DNA of 64,000 bases from Eretmocerus hayati (Eukaryota; Arthropoda; Insecta; Hymenoptera; Aphelinidae), in the NCBI GenBank assembly GCA_029851415.1, contig CM056742.1:80590748-80654747 (forward strand), read 5' to 3'. Below the pieces are notes generated by a model. That model did no database searches, was not told the DNA's origin, and saw only the letters and a list, made by a program, of their open reading frames with translations. Shown one piece after another: positions 1 to 10,992 of this stretch; within the stretch, counting starts at the first letter, position 1, and each line of letters opens with the position of its first letter. Position numbers and translations under genes: made by a program.

Positions 1-433
1 AGGTTCAATGTGCTCACTTGTGGAACTTTCTCCCTCCGGGCTTTCGGCAGCTGGGGAAAATTTCCATATTCAAGAATGCCTTGAAAGGCTATTTACAGAC
101 ACAGACCTCTCAAAAAATTGATGCGGAGAAAAAACATTATTTTGATCTTTAAATTCCGATGGCCTGGACTCACTTTTACACTGATTCGCTCTTTTCAATT
201 CGAGTGTAGAATATGTATGACCTCTCGTCAACCGACTGAATTTTTCTGTCATATGACTGTGAGTCCTGCCATTTTTCTTCTCAGATTATATTTCTTTTAT
301 ATTAATTTTTCTTCCGAAGTTTGTAACTCTTCTAAGCCTCACCCGACTAGTCACAATTTGTGATATCCAAACTACTTGATTACATATTATATTTTATCAG
401 TGTGCATAATTGATCTGTGATATATGTTACTGT
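1..433. other. Unassigned AT-rich sequence
   Basis: No coding potential, RNA gene or repeat boundary could be supported here. Short open frames on both strands have no recognisable motif. The 3' part may belong to the body of the retroelement whose tail follows, but no 5' boundary can be seen. Confidence 0.4.
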
Positions 434-479
434 ATGTAATTGATCATTTTCTTTCGTCTTCGGACGAATAAATGGGCAT

Positions 480-534
<55 letters not shown>
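434..534 (+). repeat. 3' tail of a non-LTR/SINE-like retroelement ending in (TC)n
   Basis: The motif GACGAATAAATGGGCATC is followed directly by about 25 TC units (about 484-533). A near-identical motif followed by TATC units occurs at 50.40-50.46 kb inside another element, so this is read as the 3' end of a plus-strand retroelement whose tail is a microsatellite instead of poly(A). It abuts the 3' end of the oppositely oriented R1-like fragment that follows, so the two elements meet tail to tail. The 5' end is not identified. Confidence 0.55.
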
Positions 535-537
<3 letters not shown>

Positions 538-540
538 CTT

Positions 541-1515
541 AGGTGGTTGTAGGGCGGGAAACGCTGCGACGTTCTGCCGGGAAGCAACCCTTCTGCTTCT
601 CCGGGTTGGTGAGGTTTCAGTCAATACGGCTTGTCCGTGCCCCCCAAACACTGTACCGGACTGGGACCCGCATCGATACGGCCACCCCTTCCGGTTAAAA
701 TCCTCTCTTCCTTCTCCGTTGGCATCGGCCATTGGACAAGGAAGAGATCCACCGAACTTACCAATCCGGCCCCGGGACTGCGTGAGCATTACTTCAGGAC
801 CGGCGGCGTCTCGCGCTCTAGATGGAGCGGCTCTCTCTTCAAGACTCGCAGGTCTTGTTCCTTCTTCCTTGGTTTTTTCCCTGCTCTTCATTCTTCTTTC
901 CTCGATCTTCTCTTTTCTCTCTTCAAAGCATCATGTTCCTCCTCGAACAATTGGGACCTCTTTTGTTCCAGTTGACAGACTCACTCTATTTCGCCTGCTC
1001 TGAGGTGCCTCATTTCCCTCTCTTGCTCCTCCTCGCGAGTCATCACCAGCTTGATGTACCCGGTGACTCTATCCCATGTCTCTTGATTGCGGAGCAAGTA
1101 CGGGACGAGGTTCTCAGGTGTTAGTTGAGCACCCAGCCATTCTTCCAACTCGGCGCGCTCTCTTCGAGTGTCACTGCACTTGAACAGGACATGCTGAGCG
1201 TCATCCCAGTCGTCCCCGCATGACTGGCATGCTGGGGTTGTCCTCTTCTTGAACCTGGTTAGATAGAAACCGAAGCAACCATGAGCGCTCAGTGCCTGAG
1301 TCGTCCAGTAGTCCATATCTCCGTGGGAACGTTCCGCCTACTTGGCTACGTCACGGATCAACCGGTGCGTCCATCTGCCATTCGCAAATGGCGAATCCCA
1401 CTCAGTTTGCCACTGTTCGAGGGTGGTCTCCTTCTCGTTGTCGCGGATGATCTCCTTCATCGTCGGAGTGAGTACTCGTTCGGCTCCGATCACTTTTTGA
1501 CGGTCCCAGATCCAG
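541..1515 (-). pseudogene. R1-like non-LTR retrotransposon, 3' fragment (RT C-terminus and 3' UTR)
   Basis: On the minus strand the frame covering 1316-981 encodes the C-terminal part of an R1-clade reverse transcriptase: a GRWTHRLI segment, then TQALSAHGCFG, then the C-x2-C...H-x4-C zinc motif CQSCGDDWDDAQHVLFKC that closes R1-type ORF2 proteins. An in-frame TAG lies upstream, where the motif W is expected after DVAK. The frame stays recognisable back to about 1515, so the fragment is 5'-truncated. 981-541 is 3' UTR; its 'cattacttcagg' region resembles the UTR of the larger copy at 6.1 kb, otherwise it is divergent. In R1 elements this protein does target-primed reverse transcription in the nucleus. 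Here it is clearly inactive. Confidence 0.85.
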
Positions 1516-2318
1516 CTACAAAATAAACAATTTCATCAGTACCGATGTATTTTGCAGTAAAGACATTCTCAATAGAGGAGAATCAAAGGCAGAGAGACCT
1601 CCAAATCTCCTGATTTCACCACAACATTGCAAAAATATTATTCTTCTTTCTATCATATTCTTGCAATCCTCTCCCCCTAGATATAAGATATATTCAACCT
1701 GAAGAAGGACCTAATCAGAGGTCCGAAACGTTGTTTGTTCCCTGTATTGATAGAACAAATCTGTCCAAAAAAGCATCAGATTCATAATCCACCATTGATA
1801 AAGGATGGCGAAAAGAAATTGAGTTTCGATTGAAAATGGTGGGACGGCGAGGGGGAAGATCTCAGAAGATAGAACTCGGCGAGCATTGATAGAGCTGCTG
1901 TTGTTCGAGTGCCGCGAGGGGGGGGGGAGCCAGTCAGCAGCAAGGGTCCGTCTATACTTGAACGGCGGGGGCCTGGTGAAAAGTGAAGATTGACCAGCAG
2001 TCATTGACTTGAAACCGCAGAAGTATGAACAGCATATGGCCGGCTTTTGAAGATGGCTCGATCGCAGACAGTCTCGGAAGAGCAATAAAGAGAGTGGCTT
2101 GTTCGCCTCCTATATACAAATGCATTTGCCTCGGCTGTACGTGGTAGATCGAGAGATGGAAATAGACGTGTGCAAATGAGCGAATAATCTGCTGCAAATT
2201 CTGATGACCTTTTTCCTCAGTTTTTGATTTCTGACTCGCAATCTTTGGTTCCAGGAAATGGGAATTTAGTAATTAATACCTCAAAAAATTTTCCGGGGAG
2301 GCTTGCGTCCCTTGACCC
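1516..2318. other. Intergenic/repeat sequence with a Penelope-type segment
   Basis: No gene is supported. Around 1690-1790 the sequence has the 'CTGAAGAAGG...CCGAAACG' signature common at the ends of Penelope-like elements (see the separate ribozyme-like entry). The rest, including a run of nine or more G near 1920, has overlapping open frames on the minus strand without recognisable motifs. Confidence 0.4.
1699..1729 (+). ncRNA. Hammerhead-ribozyme-like core (Penelope-associated)
   Basis: The sequence reads CTGAAGA, then a perfect 5-bp GGACC/GGTCC hairpin stem with an 8-nt loop, then GAAAC. This matches the hammerhead core CUGANGA - stem II - GAAA. Hammerhead motifs have been described in Penelope-like retroelements. 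The flanking CAAC/GTTG can pair with each other, but I could not find convincing separate stems I and III or a definite cleavage triplet, so catalytic activity is unproven. Confidence 0.45.
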
Positions 2319-2885
2319 TCACTCTTCGTGGTAACCATTAGCACTTTTATTGCCGATTAAGCGGTCCAGCCCACCCTCAATAAATCCATTCTCGTTCCCG
2401 ACGTGACAAATGATGACTCGCTTACCAGCTCCAGATGGAACAGGATTTTCACCTCGTTCATCACCCACTTTGTTGGACACGCGGACGTGATTCAAAATTG
2501 TCAATTTGATATCTGCTACACACTCTTTGTACCCATCCGAACTTTCTCGTGTAATCTGCACCGCATTATGTCTCGTCTGTGAAAAAATCTGCCAATTCGG
2601 CAACCGGTTTTGCTCGATCACTGGAAGGTATTTTTTTCGACTGGCGGCAACTGCAGGGCTCTCAAAGGCCACCGGCTTGTGATTTATCTTCTTGATCTTG
2701 GATGCCATCTCTTTCATGGTCCTCCTCATCTGGTACACTGTAATCTCCGGAGAATCATCGGAATCTGCCTTTGTCTGTGCCGAAATTCCTTCGACTTTTG
2801 AAATTTCTTTTCTGGAGTAGCTTGCAAAAGTAGACTGACGTACCGCATTTCGGAAGAAGGGTTCCAACACATACTTTTTTGCCAC
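2319..2885 (-). pseudogene. Fragment of a Tc1/IS630-like DDE transposase (DDE_3-type)
   Basis: A 188-residue minus-strand frame ends with GKRVIICHVGNENGFIEGG and a YHEE block. This resembles the centre of DDE_3-superfamily endonucleases of Tc1/mariner-like transposases, where a 'GKGKRLIxxHAG...GF...GDYHEEM' stretch precedes the second catalytic Asp/Glu region. The frame stops directly after YHEE, and the WLDET-type block with the first catalytic Asp, normally upstream of this stretch, is not seen. Residues 1-90 (MAKKYVLEPF...) would be the N-terminal DNA-binding part, but no helix-turn-helix is obvious. It is a degenerate internal fragment. No terminal repeats were found around it. Confidence 0.55.
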
Positions 2886-3322
2886 CCATCGCCAAAATCT
2901 AAGGAATATTCACCTTGGTCAGCAGGTCTCCGGACGAAGCAGGAAGAGTATGATCTAGGAAAAAACATACATGAGATGAAAGCTGAGCTGAGCAGCATGC
3001 ATGAAGACATAAAAAGCGTGGAGAACAAAATAATAGGGAGGTTGGACACTATGATCAAAGAACTCAGGACAGAAAATGACAGGAAAACAGAAGAGATGGA
3101 GGAGGAAATTATGAGACTAGAGGTGAACGACAGAGAAATAGAAGATACCCAGAGAGAGATAGAAAAAAGACTTGAGCATCTGGAGGAGCATTGGAATACA
3201 GAAGGCAACAGGAAGGGCCCTCCTGTGGGGAAGCAAACACAGGATGGAACAGAATGGACAGCACTGAAGAGGAAATTAGGGGAGGATGAAAGAAGGGCGG
3301 AAGAAAGTGACCTCATAATTAC

Positions 3323-5482
3323 ACGAGAAGTCGGTTATAACCAGCTCGGTTATAACGAGCAAATTCTGAAAATTTGGTTAGTTTGTGTCCTAAGTCAATG
3401 GAATCAGCCTCGGTTATGACGAGACCTCGGTTGTAACGAGCCGAATCTCGCCCAAATTTGGATTTGGACCTCTGCCATAGCGAGCAGATACGATTTCAAC
3501 ACTACGCGATAGTGAATCCGAAAGCTTGGCACTAAACTGTAAACAGCTTCCATCATATTGAAACCAGTAAAATCGACACAAGCAACATGGAAACTAATGA
3601 ATGGAAAGCTTTTGTGCTGAAAGGAGAAAACAATGCTGAGTTTTGTAAGATCTACGATGTGAGCAGGTCAACGAAATCAACAATCTTGAAGATTCGAACA
3701 ATTTTCATCTCATTGAGAACATTGATGATGAGTTTTTTCACCACTACTTACAAGGGGAGGTCCAATCTTGCGGAACACGGATCTTGATGAAACTTTGGGA
3801 ATCATCTTGTTTTGGTGAAAAATGAAGTTATTTCCAAGGATTCAATCCCATGGGCCTCCCATTCTCAGGTACAGCTATGGAGATTAACATTGCCAGTATA
3901 GGCCCATGTTGAAAAGTCGTATACATAGCACGGTGGTCCTAAACCAAGTCTATCCTCCGCTGACGACAGCAAGTGGGATTCTCGTTAGATATGGTTCAGG
4001 AGATTTGTGGGATCACAACCTACTAATAATCAAAAACGCCATTTGGGCCGTTTTCTAAAAAAGGCGAAAAAACGTGTTTTTTCGATGATTTCCCTTTTTT
4101 CACCCTCAAAAACTCGAAATGAATGCATTTTATCGAAAAATATGTGGAGAAACTTTCTGTAGAACTTGAAACGATGAACAAAAAAGGTCTACGTACATTT
4201 TTCCATACAAGACCTCCTGTTCCTGTAATAAACGTATTTCGTCTGAGACTCGTATATTATCTGTCATTTTTCACGGTTTCGACCCAGTAATTCGAAAGGA
4301 ACACATTTCTTTAAAAAATATGTACATTGAATCTTTGTAGATCTTCAAAGGATAAACAAGTAACATATGTAAATATTCTTCCATGTGAGGCCTCCCGTTT
4401 CTAATACGAGTCTCGGCCGAAAATACGTTTATTACAGGAACGGACGACCTTGTATCGAAAAATGTGTTGAAACCTTCTCGATCCATTCTTCAAAGATCTA
4501 CAAGAAATTACTGTACACTTTTTTCCGATAAGATGCGTTCCCTTTGAGTTATGGTGTCAAAACCGTGGAAAATGACAGATGAAATACGAGTATCAGACGA
4601 GAATACGTTCATTACAGGAACAGGAGGTCTTATATGGGAAAATGTGTGAGGACCTTTTTTGTTCATCGTTCCAAGTTCTACAAAAAGTTGCTCTACATAT
4701 TTTTCGATAACATGCGTTCTTTTCGAGTTTTTGAGGGTGAAAAAGGGAAAAACATTGGAAAAACACGTTTCCCGACTTTTTTAAAAAACGGCCCAAGTGG
4801 CGATTTTGATTCTTAGTAGGTTGTGATCCCACCGATTTGCCGAACCATATCCAACAAGAATCCTACTTGCTGTCGTCAGCGGAGAGTCGACTCGGTTCAG
4901 GACCACCGTGATAGATATACTAGCAATGATAATCTCTGTAGCTGTACCTAAGAATAGGAGGCCCATGGGATTAAACCCTTGGAGATAACTTCGTTTTTCA
5001 CCAAAACAAGATGATTCCCAGAGTTTCATCAAGATCCGTGTTCCGCAAGGTTGGACCTCTCCTTGTTAGTTGGAAAACACTGGTGAGAATATAAACTTCG
5101 AGCCAAGAAACAAACATTAGTCATTGATTTCATAGAAGACACAACCTTGTGGGTCGTGGTTATGAGTGAGATGAAGTGCTCAATACTGCATTTCTTAGAT
5201 CGGCATGACATAGTCCTCTTTCTGACTGCGAATCTATAGCTATGTACACGTTCAAGTATATATTTCTCTCATAACTTATCCGTGTATAACATTGATCGTC
5301 CATTTTCGAAGTAAAACAGTTTCATCTGACATTACTCAATGTAAGACGACCAATTCATCACTTATCCACATTACATACACGTAGATCTAACCATTTTTAG
5401 TCAACCTCGGTTATAACGAGCATCGGTTATAACGAGGAAATTTTGCCGGCCCCTTGAAGCTCGTTATAACCAAGTTCTACTG
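3323..5482. mobile_element. pogo/Tigger-like DNA transposon remnant
   Basis: The left end begins CACGAGAAGTCGGTTATAAC and the right end, read inward, begins CAGTAGAACTTGGTTATAAC, forming terminal inverted repeats with TA on the outside of both (3321-3322, 5483-5484). Several further copies of 'tcggttataacgag' lie just inside each end as subterminal repeats, typical of pogo/Tigger elements, which duplicate TA. Inside, 3587-3720 (plus strand) encodes AEFCKIYDVSRSTKSTIL, resembling the first helix-turn-helix of pogo/CENP-B-type transposases. No DDE domain remains. Most of the interior is a later fold-back insertion (3751-5065). Non-autonomous and dead. Confidence 0.7.
3751..5065. mobile_element. 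1.3-kb fold-back (long inverted repeat) element with TTA target duplication
   Basis: The left arm (CAAGGGGAGGTCCAATCTTG at 3751) and the right arm (same sequence inverted, ending at 5065) pair over several hundred bases, for example 'gatgaaactttgggaatcat' and 'cccatgggcctcc' on both sides. TTA flanks both ends (3748-3750, 5066-5068). No transposase is encoded, so it is a MITE/fold-back element inside the Tigger-like element. Related sequence occurs at 21.75 kb and 24.58-25.2 kb. Three-base duplications fit PIF/Harbinger among other superfamilies; the family is not settled. Confidence 0.75.
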
Positions 5483-5780
5483 TATATAATCATTGGAAAG
5501 AGATATGAGCAAACAAGACTAGAGGGAAGAGCGGAACAATGGCTAGAGAAGGCTCTCAAGCTCACCTGCGAGATCATGAAGGCATGGAAAGTGAAAAGCA
5601 ACAAGGAGGAAATGAAAGATATACAATGAGAAAGCAGTGGGAAATGGGGAGAGATATTGATGGAAAAGAGTGAACTGAAGGCTCGAACATCTACATAGAA
5701 AAAGACCTGACATGGCAAGAAAGGGAGACAAGGAGGAAACCAGAGGGATTCGCGAAAGAACAAACGGCGGAAAGGAAGAA

Positions 5781-5860
5781 ATAGAATAGAATAGAATAGA
5801 ATAGAATAGTCTTCATTCGTCATATGACAAGAATCTGAATTCATGATATCATTCTCGGAC
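5781..5860 (-). repeat. Retroelement 3' tail with (TATTC)n
   Basis: On the minus strand, GACGAATGAAGAC is followed by five or six TATTC units (5810-5781). This parallels the 'gacgaataaa...gacatc' plus microsatellite tails at 0.48 kb and 50.4 kb, so it is probably the 3' end of a minus-strand element of the same general kind. The body upstream (5870 and beyond) shows no coding sequence. Confidence 0.4.
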
Positions 5861-5870
5861 ACCTTCATTA

Positions 5871-6116
5871 ATAATAAATATTATCAGTCGTTTACGTGAC
5901 ATGGTGTATCACAGGTCCTTATATAGAATTTGGTCAAGCTGTCGAATCAGACACACGTGGCGTGTGTGTATCACAAGAGGTACATATGAGTGGAAGTACG
6001 GTCGGAAGAGACTAGGTCAATTTGTAATAGCATAACCATTAGCAAACATATTGCACAACAAGTGCTTAAAATAGCAAGTTTTGTTGAGAACTCCCTATCA
6101 ATACGATGACTATAGA
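5871..6116. other. Unassigned sequence
   Basis: Short AT-rich spacer between the preceding retroelement tail and the 3' end of the R1-like element. No feature can be supported. Confidence 0.4.
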
Positions 6117-6485
6117 TTTTTTTTTCTTCTTTTCTAACGGAATATAAGGAAAAATCTGGTGACAGGCTATCCCTGATGTATCTCCCACCGGCAGACCATG
6201 AGTGCTTTCATTTTGCTTTCCCGGTAAACCGGATGAGCATGAATCCAACGCCCGTGTGCCCTGGGAGCTAAAACATTCTGCTCTCAGCCCTACGATATTT
6301 GCAAGCCATCATTGCAGAAGTGGGGGCAGCTAACCACTATCTAACCAACCCACCCCGGAACCGCGTTAACATTACTTCAGGGTGGGAGGTGTACCGCGCG
6401 CCATGAGGCGTTCCTCTTTGGTGTGTCCGCTCTTTTGTGTTCTCTTTTCGTCGTCATTGATCACTCTTAAAGTCATCGTTGTTCG

Positions 6486-9400
6486 CTATGCAGCGCCCCT
6501 TGCTTGGCGCTGCAATGCCCGTTCTCGCTCTTTTTTTCGGGTGATCGCCATCTTGATATAGGCGGCGATCTTATCCCATGTCTCTTTGCTGCGGAGCATG
6601 AACGGCACTAGATTTTCAGGGGTGATCTGATTTCCAAGCTAGTTCGAGAGCTGCGCTCTCTCCACAGCTGTGTTCATGCCCTGGAAGAGTGCATGTTCCA
6701 CATCGGCCCAGTCTGCCGCACACATCTGACAGGCCGGGGTTGCCCTCTTCTGGAACCGCTCCAGGTACTCTCCGATGCAGCCATGCCCACTCAACGCTTG
6801 CGTCAGCCAGTAATCCAGTTCCAGTGAGCCCGATCGATCCACCTAGCTATGTTGGGGATCAATCTTCGCATCCACTGCCCTTCCCTTGAGATCTCCCACT
6901 CTTTTTGCCACTCTTCGACGGTCTCCCCCCTCTCGACGTCTCGTATGTGGGCCTTACGAGTGGGGTTGAGCCCGACTCCATCGCTCTTAAGGGTTTCTTG
7001 GCGTTCCCATACCCGCACTCTCTCGGCTACAAGCACGCGAATAGGTGGTGTACCTGCAAGTACACGGGCTGCGTGGTCGGACACTGTGCAATAAGCGCTG
7101 ATCGTCCGTAGCGCGAAACGCCGCTGGACTGGACCTAGCTTTGCATCGATTACGGACCCTCCAGCTACCTGTCCCCAAACTGGTGCACCGTGCAGCATGA
7201 TGGAATATTTCACGGTGCTGAGTAAGGCTCTTCTGTTTGGCTTGGGGCCACCAATGTTTGGCATGAGTCGCTGGAGGGTGCCACCGACCCTGTCCGCCTT
7301 CAGCGCTGCTTCTCTGGCTTGTGCCTTGTACCTCCATCGGCCATCAAACCGAACCCCGAGGTACTTGAGTTCCCTCTTGAGTGGAATCTCGTACCCGTTA
7401 ATGGAGAACACGGGAGTTTCGAAACTCCTCCTCTTGGTGACTAGCATCGCTTCGCACTTGTGCCCGACAAGCTCTAGCCCGTTCTGAGGGAACCACTGAC
7501 CAATGCGGTAAAGAGCTTCATTGGCCACACACTCCACTTGCCACGCGGTTTCGGCGACCACGACTAATGCCGCATCGTCCGCGAAGCCAATGAGTTCCGC
7601 CCCATCTGATATGCTGATGTTCAGGAACTCGTCGTATTGCGTGTTCCATTTGAACGGTCCTAACACTAATCCTTGAGCTATCCCTGCAGATAGTTCCAGC
7701 TCAACCCTTCCCTCATCGGTGTCACATACGAGGACTCTGTTCCGCAATCCATCGCTCATGACTGCGAGCAGGTGAGGGGGGACTCTTCCATCCAGGGACC
7801 TATAGATCCGTTCCCAGCTTGCTGTGTTGAAGGCATTCTCCACATCCAAGAAAATTATGGCTCCTGGTTGAGATGCCATCATATGCGCTCTGTGGACTGT
7901 GTCTTGTACGCTTTCTATTGCGTGCATTGTATCGCGCCCCTTGCGGAAGCCAAACTGCATCGGGGACATCCCTCCGCTACGCTCATACTCTTCCTCCGCC
8001 TGCTTCAGGATCATGCGGTCATACATCTTCCCGATGTTGTCCAGCATATTGAGTGGCCGATTCAATGATGGCTCCGCTGGTTCTCCACCCTTCCCCTCGG
8101 GGATGAGGACTAGCTTCTGCCGTTTCCACGCTTTCGGGAACACTCCCGCGAGGAGGCTTCTAGTGAACAGGTTTCATAGCAGGGTAGGCTGCTGTCGAGC
8201 CACTATTCTCAGGGCTTCATTGGGGATACCGTCCAATCTCGGGGCCTCACCATTCGCCAATCTCGAAGCGGCTCGTCTTAGCTCTTCTTTGGTGAAGAGG
8301 GGGATTGGCTCGGAGATAAACCCAGGGAATGTGGGTCTGGGCTCCCCTCCCGGGTAGAGTGCTCTGGCAATCCATAGAACTGATTCTTTGTCAGTTGGCG
8401 CTGTTGGTCCGTCTCTCAAGCGCAGCCTGCTGATGACCACCCGGTACGGTTTGCCTCACGGATCTTGATCGACCATGCTACATAGCTCCGACCAGCACTT
8501 CCGTTCGCTGCGACGGATGGCATCCCGAAGGAGCTTCTTCGCCTCTTTGTAGGCGACTTCGTCTGCTGCCACTGATGGACGTTCACGTTTGCGCGCTCGC
8601 TTCGCTTGCCTCCTCTTAGCGTTTGCGCTGCGGCGAAGGTCCTGATTTCATCGACCAGTATACTTGCCTCTTCTGAAACCGGGGTTGCTTCCTCCTCAGC
8701 CTGGAGGCGTCGCACACAGGCTCGGGTGATGGACCGGATGACGCTCGCTACCGTCTCCTCCGGCGAGAGCTCTGCTGCGGGGTCCTCTGCTCTCAGGATT
8801 GCTTCTTCGAAGCTTTCCTCGTCCAGTTTGCGGACTCGCCATCCCTCGATTCGCTGCGCTATGCCCGCATCTCGGCCATGGTCTATCTTGAAGAAGATAT
8901 GGCGGTGGTCGCTAAGCGTTTCCGAGTCGAGGACCTGCCACTTCGTGACTCGTCTCATCAGAGGCAGGCTAACAAACGTTAAGTCGAGCACTGAGGATGA
9001 TGCCCCTCTGTGCCATGTCGCCTTCCCTACCTCGTTGAGGCAAACCAGGTCCAATTGGGCCATGGTTTTTCCCAGCGCGTTACCTCCTTCATCCCCTGGC
9101 CCTCCACTCCAGGCTGGAGCTTTGGAGTTAAAATCCCCCGCTACTATAGCGAGGCCTCTCCACTGTCTCAGACTATTCTCGCGTTCCCGCAGTTCCCGAA
9201 GAAAGTCGTTCATCAGTGCGTTCGGTGAGTAGTAGCAGCTATACACCGCTATATCGCCGATGACTCTTCGGGTGAACCCCGACCCTTTGGTCGGTTTCTC
9301 TGTCTCTTTAATGGTTCCATTCCAGACTTGGATGGCGGATCCCCTCCCAAGATCTTCCGTGGTTCGTGGTAGCTCTTCTCGGGAAAGGAGATTCTGCTCA

Positions 9401-9501
9401 GAGATGATGGAAACGTCTGCCCCCAGGCTTGAGGCCTCTGCCTCGAGTAGACTGTGGGCATCGTTGCTCCTGCGAAGATTCGCTTGCAGGAAACTAGCCA
9501 T
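6486..9501 (-). pseudogene. ORF2 of R1-like copy A: APE endonuclease-reverse transcriptase
   Basis: Translation starts with MASFLQANLRR at 9501. The endonuclease motifs VAGDFNSKAPAW, SVLDLTF and LSDHRHI fall in the first 215 residues. After a frameshift near 8570-8450 the RT follows: IPEGKGG, GFRKGRDT, FLDVENAFNTASW, an altered GIAQGLVLGP, and FADDAA as the catalytic box (YADD in most relatives). A zinc motif CQMCAADWADVEHALF lies near 6720, but the last Cys is replaced by Gly. Defects are an in-frame TGA at about 8174, a frameshift at 6800-6840 near WIDRAH, and a TAG after AQLSN. The stop at 6488-6486 matches copy B. In the family this enzyme nicks chromosomal DNA and reverse-transcribes the element RNA. 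Confidence 0.9.
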
Positions 9502-10992
9502 CTTTGCGCCTTTTCCGACCCTTCCTTACTGCTCGCGCCTGCTGGTAGGCCTTGCATCACTGCGTGCCTGACCTGTATGTGATCCTCCTGGAGGGCCTCG
9601 CAGCTCAGACATTTCTGCTCTTCGGTTGCACATGCTGCTGTTATGTGTCCTTCTCCCCCACAGTTGAAGCAGCGTTTTGCCCGCCTCACCTGTGGCTTGT
9701 CACACTTTGCGGATAAATCCCCGTATTGCTAGCAGCTGTAACATCTCGGGCTTCCGCCTTTCCCCGGACTCGCGCGTTAACGAAGTCTACCCGGACTTTC
9801 CCTTTGGCCAACACTCCTTTAGCGAACCGCTCTGGCAGTGTGATCACCGCGACCTGGGTACCCCTGTATCCCGGGCGGATGGTCCTGACCGTGATGCTGC
9901 CCGGATGCTCTGCCCCGAATTCCTTCACGAAGACTTCCTTGAATTCTTGGAGTGTACTGAAGTCGTCAAGGTCGAGCACTTCCAGCGTGACCGTTGGCGA
10001 GAGGCGTCGTATCTCTCCGGCGTCCTCAATCGCCCCCTTAAGGGCATCCTCGACGGCCTCTACCTTCACCCCTTTCTCGAGCTTGATGAGTAGATGACCC
10101 TCTCTCGTCTTTCGCAGTTTGGAGTTCACTCTCTTGATCATATCCGCGTAGGACAAACCATCTTTCTTCACTTGTATGAGGAGTGCGTCGGGTCTAGTAC
10201 TCCTCCTATTTCCCTTGTTCTTCCTCTCCTTTTTCTTCTTCTCGGCTCTGCTCTGATTTTTGGGACACCGCTCGTTTCCCCTGGGTCCCCTATTCCGTCC
10301 CGCAAGTTGCCACCGGGACCCAGCGTCCGAGAGCTGGTCGTTATCTGACCAGGTTGTCTCTGGTGTCCCTGGCGTGGATGGGGGTGTCCTGAACAGTCCA
10401 TCTCCTTGTCCTGCAAAGTTGAGCTACTCCGGTCTGGGGGCTGCTCTCTTTGCTCTTTTGATGTCGGCTCCCTGGTCTCTATTGATGGGGCTTGTGCGGC
10501 CTCTCTTCGTTTGGCTCCTCCATCCCGCTCTTTGTGGAGGTGGGGCCAGCGAGGATGATGATCCAGCGGCGTCCTCGGCCATTGTCTCTAGGCTGGAGCT
10601 GATTGCCTCTCTAATTCCTGAAGCTCTTGTGCTAGCAGCTTCTAGCTCTTCACGTAGGCTGCTGGTCTTCTGTACAAGCCTCTTGGTCGACTTTTTTCCT
10701 GTCGCGTGCTCGTTGACTTCCTTGGTTATGTCATCGAATACCTTGAGGATCTCCTTCAGGAGTTCTTCCTCTCTCGTGTGAGCCTCTTTGAACTTACCCC
10801 AGCTCTTTTGAGGTCAGCGGGATTAGTTCTGCGTAACCTCTGTTGACTGGCGCCAGGGGTCTCCTCTTCGCCAGTCTCCATCTCTTCAGCATCAACTCTC
10901 CCCTTGTTTGATGTTGATGGTTGTGTTTGGGTGGGACTACCAGTTGGCAGATTCGCTCTGAAAGATTCCAAGTTCGTTGTTGTTTCTGCCAT
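9500..10992 (-). pseudogene. ORF1 (gag-like) of R1-like copy A
   Basis: The start is MAETTTNLESFRANL at 10992; copy C has the matching start MTASRTNLDYYGAKL near 58.8 kb. A Ser/Thr/Glu-rich N-terminal region is followed, after frame changes, by SYADMIKRVNSKLR and a globular segment ending AEARDVT (10171-9686). The nucleic-acid-binding zinc knuckles come last: RCYSC with an in-frame TAG, then RCFNCGGEGHITAAC (about 9670), then a third C-x2-C...H block (KCLSCEALQEDH). At least one frameshift separates the globular part from the knuckles. ORF1 proteins of R1-type elements package element RNA. The end is approximate because ORF2 starts within a few bases. Confidence 0.8.

Larger units (their letters stand above)
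2976..5628 (+). pseudogene. Coiled-coil ORF1 of a non-LTR retrotransposon, split by a DNA transposon
   Basis: From the ATG at 2976 a Lys/Glu-rich, strongly coiled-coil protein runs about 115 codons (heptads around KSVENKIIGRLDTMIKEL). This is the composition of ORF1/gag-like proteins of jockey/CR1-type elements, which bind the element RNA. The frame is broken at about 3322 by the Tigger-like element. After that insertion the coding sense resumes at about 5485 (KRYEQTRLEGRAEQWLEKAL) and stops at about 5628. No zinc knuckle and no ORF2 are present, so this is a 5' or internal piece. A minus-strand retroelement tail lies further 3'. Assignment rests on composition and on continuity across the insertion. 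Confidence 0.5.

Noticed and set aside
427..1003. Overlapping open frames on both strands across the TC microsatellite
   Set aside because: Their length comes from the simple repeat, which is stop-free in several frames. The true content is a retroelement tail and the R1-like 3' UTR.
8606..9232. 208-codon plus-strand frame opposite the endonuclease region
   Set aside because: Antisense shadow of the GC-rich R1-like ORF2, which carries the recognised motifs.
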